This document shows positions 40,323 to 44,973 of a DNA stretch of 44,973 nucleotides, piece by piece (the first letter of the stretch is position 1; every line of letters starts with the position of its first letter). The position numbers and the translations under genes were made by a program. The notes beneath the pieces are model-generated. The model was not told where the DNA came from. It was given only the letters and a program-made list of their open reading frames with translations, and searched no databases. Source of the stretch: Paracoccus limosus (GTDB taxonomy: Bacteria > Pseudomonadota > Alphaproteobacteria > Rhodobacterales > Rhodobacteraceae); contig NZ_WMIF01000029.1 of the NCBI RefSeq assembly GCF_009711185.1, forward strand, positions 1 through 44,973, given 5' to 3'.

Positions 40323-41216
40323 TTAAAGTTCGCGCAGCACCGGCACGTCTCCGGCCGGTTTTTCCTTAAAATCCGACGGATCCAGCGCGCTGAAATCGAA
40401 CAGTTTCGGATCGGGCAGATGCGAGGGGCGCACATTCATCAGCGCCCGGAACATCACCTGCCGGCGGCCGGGGCTGCGCGTTTCCCATTCGTCCAGCAGC
40501 CGTTTCACCTGCATGCGCTGCAAGCCTTCCTGACTGCCGCACAGATCGCAGGGAATCACCGGATAGTTCATCAGCCGCGAGAATTTCTCGCAATCGGCCT
40601 CGGCGATGAAGGCCAGCGGCCGCAGCACGTTCAGGTCACCCTCTTCGTTCAGAAGCTTCGGCGGCATCGAGGCCAGCCGGCCGCCGTGGAACAGGTTCAT
40701 GAAGAAGGTTTCAAGGATATCGTCGCGGTGGTGGCCCAGAACGACGGCCTGACAGCCCTCTTCGCGCGCGATCCGGTAAAGGTTGCCACGGCGCAGGCGC
40801 GAGCAGAGCGCGCAATAGGTCCGGCCTTCGGGCACCTTTTCCTTCACGATGGAATAGGTGTCCTGATATTCGATGCGATGGGCGACCTGACGGTCGGTCA
40901 GGAATTCGGGCAGGACGGTGGCCGGGAACCCCGGCTGGCCCTGATCCAGATTGCAGGCCAAGAGTTCGACCGGCAGCAGGCCGCGCCATTTCAGCTCATG
41001 CAGGACGGCCAGCAGCGTATAGCTGTCCTTGCCGCCCGACAGGCAGACCAGCCAGCGGTCGCCGGGCCGGATCATGTCATAGGTTTCAATGGCCGCACGG
41101 GTTTCGCGCACCAGACGCTTGCGCAGTTTGCGGAATTCGGTCGAGGACGGCGCGCCGCGAAACAGCGGGTGAATCTCGTCCTGCGTCTCGTCCTGATCGT
41201 CGATCTCGTCGCGCAT
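40323..41216 (-). CDS. ttcA: tRNA 2-thiocytidine biosynthesis protein TtcA
   Basis: The 297-residue enzyme adds sulfur to cytidine 32 of certain tRNAs, including tRNA-Arg. It has the PP-loop ATP pyrophosphatase motif [11 protein letters not shown] (about residues 57-67), the cluster-binding pair [12 protein letters not shown] and [12 protein letters not shown], and the [14 protein letters not shown] block. The ATG at 41216 was chosen over 41243 because GGAGCGGGAG lies directly upstream. It lies 47 bases after yidD on the same strand. In many related genomes yidC is found close to this position; it is absent here. A tRNA-Arg gene lies nearby at 43917, though proximity need not mean function. 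Confidence 0.93.
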   Translation of the reverse strand: MRDEIDDQDETQDEIHPLFRGAPSSTEFRKLRKRLVRETRAAIETYDMIRPGDRWLVCLSGGKDSYTLLAVLHELKWRGLLPVELLACNLDQGQPGFPATVLPEFLTDRQVAHRIEYQDTYSIVKEKVPEGRTYCALCSRLRRGNLYRIAREEGCQAVVLGHHRDDILETFFMNLFHGGRLASMPPKLLNEEGDLNVLRPLAFIAEADCEKFSRLMNYPVIPCDLCGSQEGLQRMQVKRLLDEWETRSPGRRQVMFRALMNVRPSHLPDPKLFDFSALDPSDFKEKPAGDVPVLREL

Positions 41217-41263
41217 CGCTCCCGCTCCTTGTCGCGGCTTCATATCACGGATGACGCCGGGCG

Positions 41264-41494
41264 TCAGTCCTCGGATCCCGGCACCGGGTCATGGCCATGC
41301 CCGCCCCAAGGATGGCAGCGGGCGATGCGGCGCAGGGTCAGCCAGCCGCCCTTGAACGCACCATGCCGCTCCAGCGCCTCAAGCGCATAGGCCGAGCAGG
41401 TCGGCTGGAACCGGCAGCCATGGCCGACCCAAGGGCTGGCGACCAGCCGATAGGCGCGCACCGGCAAGGCCACGACCTGCGCCAGCGGGCTCAT
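41264..41494 (-). CDS. yidD: Membrane protein insertion efficiency factor YidD
   Basis: The 76-residue protein has the YidD core [40 protein letters not shown] and [18 protein letters not shown], including the three conserved Cys. It has an amphipathic N-terminal helix and attaches to the inner membrane, helping YidC-dependent insertion. Its ATG overlaps the rnpA stop by 4 bases, the usual rpmH-rnpA-yidD arrangement. Confidence 0.93.
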   Translation of the reverse strand: MSPLAQVVALPVRAYRLVASPWVGHGCRFQPTCSAYALEALERHGAFKGGWLTLRRIARCHPWGGHGHDPVPGSED

Positions 41495-41946
41495 GCCCCG
41501 GCCCCCGGTCCGGGCCCCTGCCCGTGGATGCGGCGCAGCGCCTGTTCCAGATCCTGACGCAGTGCGGCGAAATCGCGTTCGATCGTGGCGCCGGGGCGAC
41601 CGACCAACACATAGTCCCAGCCCGGCTGCCCGCCGACCGGCAGGATTTCGCGCGCCAAGGCCCGCAGCCGGCGCTTGGCGCGGTTGCGGGCAACGGCGTT
41701 GCCGATCTTTTTCGAGCAGGTAAAGCCGATGCGGATCAGCGCGGAATCATCGCCGCGCCGCCGGGCCTGCAGCAGAAAGCCGGCCGTCCCCTGCCGGCGG
41801 GCCGAGGCCGCGCGCAGGAAATCGGCCCGCTTGCGCAGGACCTCGGGCCGGACCGGACCGGGGCTGTCCGAAACGCTGGAAGCCGCCCCGACCGCATCCA
41901 CGGGGGACGGCGATTCGGCGGCGGCATCTTTGTCAGGCCGGACCAT
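41491..41946 (-). CDS. rnpA: Ribonuclease P protein component
   Basis: The protein of about 151 residues is the protein subunit of RNase P, which trims tRNA 5' ends. The core starts at [20 protein letters not shown] and includes [25 protein letters not shown], the conserved RNR signature. The first 35 residues before the core are Ala/Pro/Ser-rich and poorly conserved. No strong ribosome site precedes the ATG at 41946, so a later GTG (in [14 protein letters not shown]) is possible. It lies 35 bases after rpmH and probably uses the rpmH promoter. Confidence 0.9.
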   Translation of the reverse strand: MVRPDKDAAAESPSPVDAVGAASSVSDSPGPVRPEVLRKRADFLRAASARRQGTAGFLLQARRRGDDSALIRIGFTCSKKIGNAVARNRAKRRLRALAREILPVGGQPGWDYVLVGRPGATIERDFAALRQDLEQALRRIHGQGPGPGAGA

Positions 41947-41981
41947 CGGCAATTGCCCAGACGCCTCGCGGCGCTGCAGGC

Positions 41982-42119
41982 TTATGCGCTGAGCGACTTG
42001 CGGCCCTTGGCGCGGCGGGCGTTCAGAACGCGGCGGCCGCCTTTGGTCGCCATGCGCGCGCGGAAGCCGTGGCGACGGGCGCGAACCAGGTTCGACGGCT
42101 GGTAGGTGCGTTTCGACAT
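41982..42119 (-). CDS. rpmH: 50S ribosomal protein L34
   Basis: The 45-residue basic protein reads [20 protein letters not shown] followed by [20 protein letters not shown] and KSLSA. This is the full L34 sequence pattern. GGAG lies 7 bases upstream of the ATG at 42119. It heads the rpmH-rnpA-yidD operon, with a good promoter at 42198-42226. Confidence 0.97.
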   Translation of the reverse strand: MSKRTYQPSNLVRARRHGFRARMATKGGRRVLNARRAKGRKSLSA

Positions 42120-42197
42120 CTTCAAACTCCGGGTCAGGGCGTGTCAGGGTATGGGCAAGAGGCCCACGCAAGACGCGCCGGTCTATTCGAGGCCCGC

Positions 42198-42226
42198 TGC
42201 ATAGTCGCAGCCCGCCCGCGAGTCAA
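42198..42226 (-). promoter_or_regulatory. Promoter of the rpmH operon
   Basis: On the minus strand TTGACT (42226-42221) and TATGCA (42203-42198) are 17 bases apart, near consensus for the housekeeping sigma factor. The transcript would start about 70 bases before rpmH. Confidence 0.7.
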
Positions 42227-42383
42227 CCACAACCGCCCCGTCCGGGGCAGAAATCAATGTCCAATTCCACATCGGAGCAGCGCTCAGGGAACCCATGGGC
42301 AGTCACGCAGGTTTGAACTGCGCCCGGCAAAGGCTTATGTGGAACCAGCGACACCAGGAACTGGGGTGGAATAGCAGATCGAC

Positions 42384-43814
42384 ATGTCCCTCAATACCCT
42401 CTCCGGGCGATTCGCGCTGCTGACCGGGATTTTCGTGCTTCTTGCCGAGCTGCTGATCCTGCTGCCGTCTTTGGCGAACTACCGGCTGGATTATCTGGAA
42501 TCACGGCTGGAGCGCGCCCAGATCGCCAGTCTGGCGCAGCTCGCCACCGATGAAACGCTGGCCTCGGACGTGGAATCCGAGCTGTTGGAGAATGCCGGCG
42601 TGTTCAACGTAGTGCTGCGGCGCAACGATGTGCGCCAGCTGGTGCTGTCCTCGCCGATTCCGCATCCGATCTCGGCCACCTACGACCTGCGCGCCCAGCC
42701 CTTCTGGACCTCGGCCCGCGATGCGCTGGCGCAATTGCTGGAACCGCAGAATCGCGTGATCCGCGTTATCGGCGCCCCGGTCAATCAGGCCGGCCAACTG
42801 ATCGAGATCACCATGGACACCGCCCGGCTGCGCACCGAGATGATCGACTATGGGCTGCGCCTGCTGGCGATTTCGGCCGCATTCTCGATCCTGACGGCGC
42901 TTTTGCTGAACGTGGCGGCGCAGCGGCTGCTGCTGGTGCCGATTCGGCGCGTCATCAGCCATATGACCGCCTATGCCAATGCCCCCGAGGACGCGCGCTC
43001 GATCATCACGCCCACTGCCCGGCTTTCGGAACTGAACGAGGCCGAGACCGCGCTGGCGGCGATGCAGCGCACGGTGACCTCGGCCCTGAAGCAAAAGGAA
43101 CGGCTGGCCCAGTTGGGTCAGGCCGTCGCCCGCATCAGCCATGACCTGCGCAATATCCTGACCACCTCGCAGATCTTTGCCGACCGGCTGGAGACCAGCG
43201 AGGATCCCGCCGTGCGCCGTGCCGCGCCGAAACTGGTGAACTCGATCAGCCGCGCCGTGAACCTGTGCGAGACCACGCTGGCCTTTGGCAAGGCCAAAGA
43301 GCCGGCACCGTCGCTGTCGCGGTTCAACCTTGCCTCGCTTGTAACCGAGGTGACCGAGGCCGAGGCCCTGGCTTCGGACAGGGTGGATGGCGCGGGCAGC
43401 ATCGAGTTCCTGACCGACGTGCCGGCGGGCCTGATGATCCGCGCCGATCGCGACCAGCTGTTCCGCGTGCTGTCCAATCTGGTGCGCAACGCCCGTCAGG
43501 CCATCGAGGCCACGCGCCAGCCCGGCACCATCGAGATCGGCGCCGGCGAGGACGAATCGGGCTGGTTCATCCGCGTCGGTGACACCGGGCCCGGCCTGCC
43601 GCAAAAAGCGCGCGATTACCTGTTCCAGCCGTTCTCAGGCGGCTCGCGCAAGGGCGGCACCGGGTTGGGTCTGGCCATTGCCGCCGATCTGGTGCGCAAC
43701 CACGGCGGCAAACTCGAGCTGCTGCGCAGCGATTCCGAGGGCACGCAGTTCTGCCTGACCCTGCCGCGCGAGCTGGCCGGCCTGTCGCTGCGCGAAGATG
43801 GCAGTGATTCCTAA
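42384..43814 (+). CDS. Membrane sensor histidine kinase
   Basis: The 476-residue kinase has an N-terminal helix (about residues 10-31), a sensor region of about 125 residues, a second helix (about 155-178) and a HAMP-like linker. The dimerisation domain has the phospho-accepting His in ARISHDLRNIL (about residue 252). The ATPase domain shows the N box NLVRNARQAIE, the G1 motif VGDTGPGLP and the G2 motif GGTGLGLAIAADLVRNHGG. The sensor region matches no domain I recognise. No response regulator is adjacent, so it is an orphan here. The gene is divergent from rpmH and is followed after about 100 bases by tRNA-Arg. Confidence 0.88.
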   Translation: MSLNTLSGRFALLTGIFVLLAELLILLPSLANYRLDYLESRLERAQIASLAQLATDETLASDVESELLENAGVFNVVLRRNDVRQLVLSSPIPHPISATYDLRAQPFWTSARDALAQLLEPQNRVIRVIGAPVNQAGQLIEITMDTARLRTEMIDYGLRLLAISAAFSILTALLLNVAAQRLLLVPIRRVISHMTAYANAPEDARSIITPTARLSELNEAETALAAMQRTVTSALKQKERLAQLGQAVARISHDLRNILTTSQIFADRLETSEDPAVRRAAPKLVNSISRAVNLCETTLAFGKAKEPAPSLSRFNLASLVTEVTEAEALASDRVDGAGSIEFLTDVPAGLMIRADRDQLFRVLSNLVRNARQAIEATRQPGTIEIGAGEDESGWFIRVGDTGPGLPQKARDYLFQPFSGGSRKGGTGLGLAIAADLVRNHGGKLELLRSDSEGTQFCLTLPRELAGLSLREDGSDS

Positions 43815-43874
43815 GCAATTTCAGTATTTTCCGCGGGCGCGAAAACTTTTCTGCGCCGCGATGCATTTTCGGCC

Positions 43875-43903
43875 TTGCACCCCCCCGGACCTATCTCTAG
43901 ATA
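43875..43903 (+). promoter_or_regulatory. tRNA-Arg promoter
   Basis: TTGCAC (43875-43880) and TAGATA (43898-43903) are 17 bases apart. The expected start near 43910 lies a few bases before the tRNA. Confidence 0.6.
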
Positions 43904-43916
43904 ACCGCCTCACAGC

Positions 43917-43993
43917 GGACCCATAGCTCAGCTGGATAGAGCACCAGACTACGAATCTGGGGGTCGGGCGTTCGAATCGCTCTGGGTCCGCCA
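43917..43993 (+). tRNA. tRNA-Arg (anticodon ACG)
   Basis: GGACCCA pairs with TGGGTCC to form a 7-bp acceptor stem, followed by discriminator G and an encoded CCA (43991-43993). The D arm has AGCTCAGCTGGATAGAGC. The anticodon arm CCAGACTACGAATCTGG has anticodon ACG, so A34 should be converted to inosine to read CGU, CGC and CGA. The T arm has GTTCGAATC. An integrase gene fragment begins just beyond its 3' end, and the 3' half of this tRNA is a likely attachment site. Confidence 0.97.
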
Positions 43994-44019
43994 TTTATCT
44001 CATTGAAGATACTAGGCAA

Positions 44020-44847
44020 TTAGATCGCCTCCCTACCCGGAGTTGCGGTAGTTTGCAGCCGGTTTGCAAATGCTGTTGCCGGGCTGTTCTCAAATGCCAA
44101 GATTGCCGCCCTGGAAAGCGCCGGGGTCATGGCGAGATATTTCTCCAAGATCCGGGTGGCCGATTGCAGCGTGTGGCCGGTAACGGCGCAGATCTGCGGG
44201 ATGCCATTTTCAGCCTCGGCCAGCAGCGTGACAGCCGTGCCGCGCACATCATTGAAGCGCAGATACTCGGCCTTCTTCGCCTTCGGCAACTCGGCATAGC
44301 CCTCCGGCCGCAGACCGCAGGCAACCATATGGGCCGACCATTGCTTGCCCAGCTCCTTGTCGTTGCCTTCGGTAAACCACGGGCGCCCATCGGCGCGGGT
44401 CAGGATGTAAGGCCCTGCCCGGCCCATACTGTCCAGCATCCACCGCAGAGCCTGCGAGACATGGATTGTCACGCGCGCCTTGGTCTTGTTCTGGCGCAGG
44501 CTGATCGTCTCACCTTGGAAGTCGGCCCACCGCAGGCGGATCAAGTCGCCATACCTCTGGCCGGTGTGCAGCGCCAGAATCAGCGCCTGCTGCAGCTCCA
44601 ATGGCGCGTCCTGCATGAAGGTCGCGATATCGGCAGCAGTCCAGATCATCTCGGAGCGGTCGCCGGAATAGATGCGCTCGAAGCCCGCCAGCGGGTTGTC
44701 CTTGAGCCGGCCCTTGCGCGCCGCATAGGTAAACACCGCCGACAGAACAGACAGCCGGTTGTCAGCTTCGCGCGGCCGGTCGCGGCCGATTTCTTCCTGA
44801 TATTCCAGGAACACGCCCCGGACCCGGGGGCTTTCCAAGGCCTTGAT
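44020..44847 (-). pseudogene. Tyrosine-type phage/island integrase, N-terminal part missing
   Basis: About 275 residues remain of a site-specific integrase. What is present starts inside the core-binding domain (IKALESPRVRGVFLEYQEEI, then EADNRLSVLSAVFTYAARKG). The catalytic domain follows, with the first Arg in LHTGQRYGDLIRLRW, the HxxR box changed to FNDVRGTAVTLL (His to Asn), GHTLQSATRILEKYL containing the later His and the nucleophile Tyr. Related integrases are about 380-400 residues long, so roughly 110 N-terminal residues are lost. The homology stops exactly where an IS21-like terminus begins (44848). A TTG at 44853 could start a truncated product but none of the arm-binding domain would remain. 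The stop lies 26 bases past the tRNA-Arg, the usual place for an island integrase. Confidence 0.75.
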
Positions 44848-44973
44848 TGTCAATCGGCATCCAAACGGCCCCCCCGATCGGCGCCCAAAAGTGACCCCTT
44901 TGGCGCGCGGTTGAGCAGGCCCGTGGCGGCGTAGCTTTCCAGCTGGCGCAGCCGACGCGGGCCTGCGTTTCGG
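44848..44973. mobile_element. Probable end of an IS21-type insertion element, cut by the window end
   Basis: The sequence changes at TGTCAATCGGCATCCAAAC. TCGGCATCCAAACGGCCCC (44854 onward) is imperfectly repeated 24 bases later as TCGGCGCCCAAAAGTGACCCC (44878-44898). A TG-starting terminus with multiple direct terminal repeats is characteristic of IS21-family elements. No transposase domain is visible in the remaining 75 bases, so family assignment is tentative. Confidence 0.45.

Noticed and set aside
43917..44847. A complete attL/attR pair
   Set aside because: I found no second copy of the tRNA-Arg 3' end in the window, so only one possible attachment end is present.
1..44973. CRISPR array or toxin-antitoxin pair
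   Set aside because: No regularly spaced repeats and no small paired genes of a known toxin-antitoxin family were seen on either strand.

Overview
This is a GC-rich (roughly two-thirds G+C) alphaproteobacterial chromosome segment. Gene content and protein style point to the Rhodobacteraceae, most likely Paracoccus or a close relative: a BioR-controlled biotin operon with its TTATCTATAA boxes, TRAP transporters, 45-residue L34 next to rnpA and yidD, and dense ATGA/TGATG gene overlaps. No 16S gene is present, so the genus is an inference. Insertion-sequence fragments lie at both ends.

Layout. (1) 1-437: the 5' part of an IS5-family element, then about 680 bases without a gene that hold the control region of the next operon. 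(2) 1118-7742: a self-contained sucrose phosphotransferase operon: sucrose EIIBC (scrA), sucrose-6-phosphate hydrolase (scrB), one protein carrying IIA-Glc, HPr and Enzyme I, and a LacI-type regulator. Two matching LacI-type operators lie upstream. (3) 7771-28111: a long catabolic island for amines, amino acids or hydroxy acids. It has an M20 deacylase, two aldehyde dehydrogenases, a tartrate/malate-type dehydrogenase, a cupin, two FAD amine/amino-acid oxidases, a HAD hydrolase, a class III aminotransferase, a GhrA-like reductase, a complete peptide-type ABC importer, a luciferase-like flavoprotein and two paralogous tandem-GNAT acetyltransferases. A 15-bp palindrome, CSGCAT-N3-ATGCSG, recurs in its promoter regions and suggests one shared regulator. 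A possible leaderless cysteine-rich mini-ORF sits just before the flavoprotein gene. (4) 28267-33733: a small exported protein, then a LacI regulator divergent from a TRAP transporter plus HpcH/HpaI aldolase operon, with two LacI-type operators between them. This looks like sugar-acid uptake and cleavage.

(5) 33836-36807: bioR, then bioY-bioB-bioD, with BioR boxes on both promoters. (6) 36916-38299: an MHS-family MFS transporter broken by a frameshift in its first membrane helix, then 666 bases without a recognisable gene. (7) 38966-42119: a degenerate EAL protein, ttcA, yidD, rnpA and rpmH, all on the minus strand. (8) 42384-44973: a sensor histidine kinase, tRNA-Arg(ACG), and an integrase fragment at the tRNA 3' end whose N-terminal part is cut off by what looks like the end of an IS21-type element.

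The least explained parts are the catabolic island with its shared palindrome, and the cysteine-rich mini-ORF. Substrate names for the island are not supported by the sequence alone.
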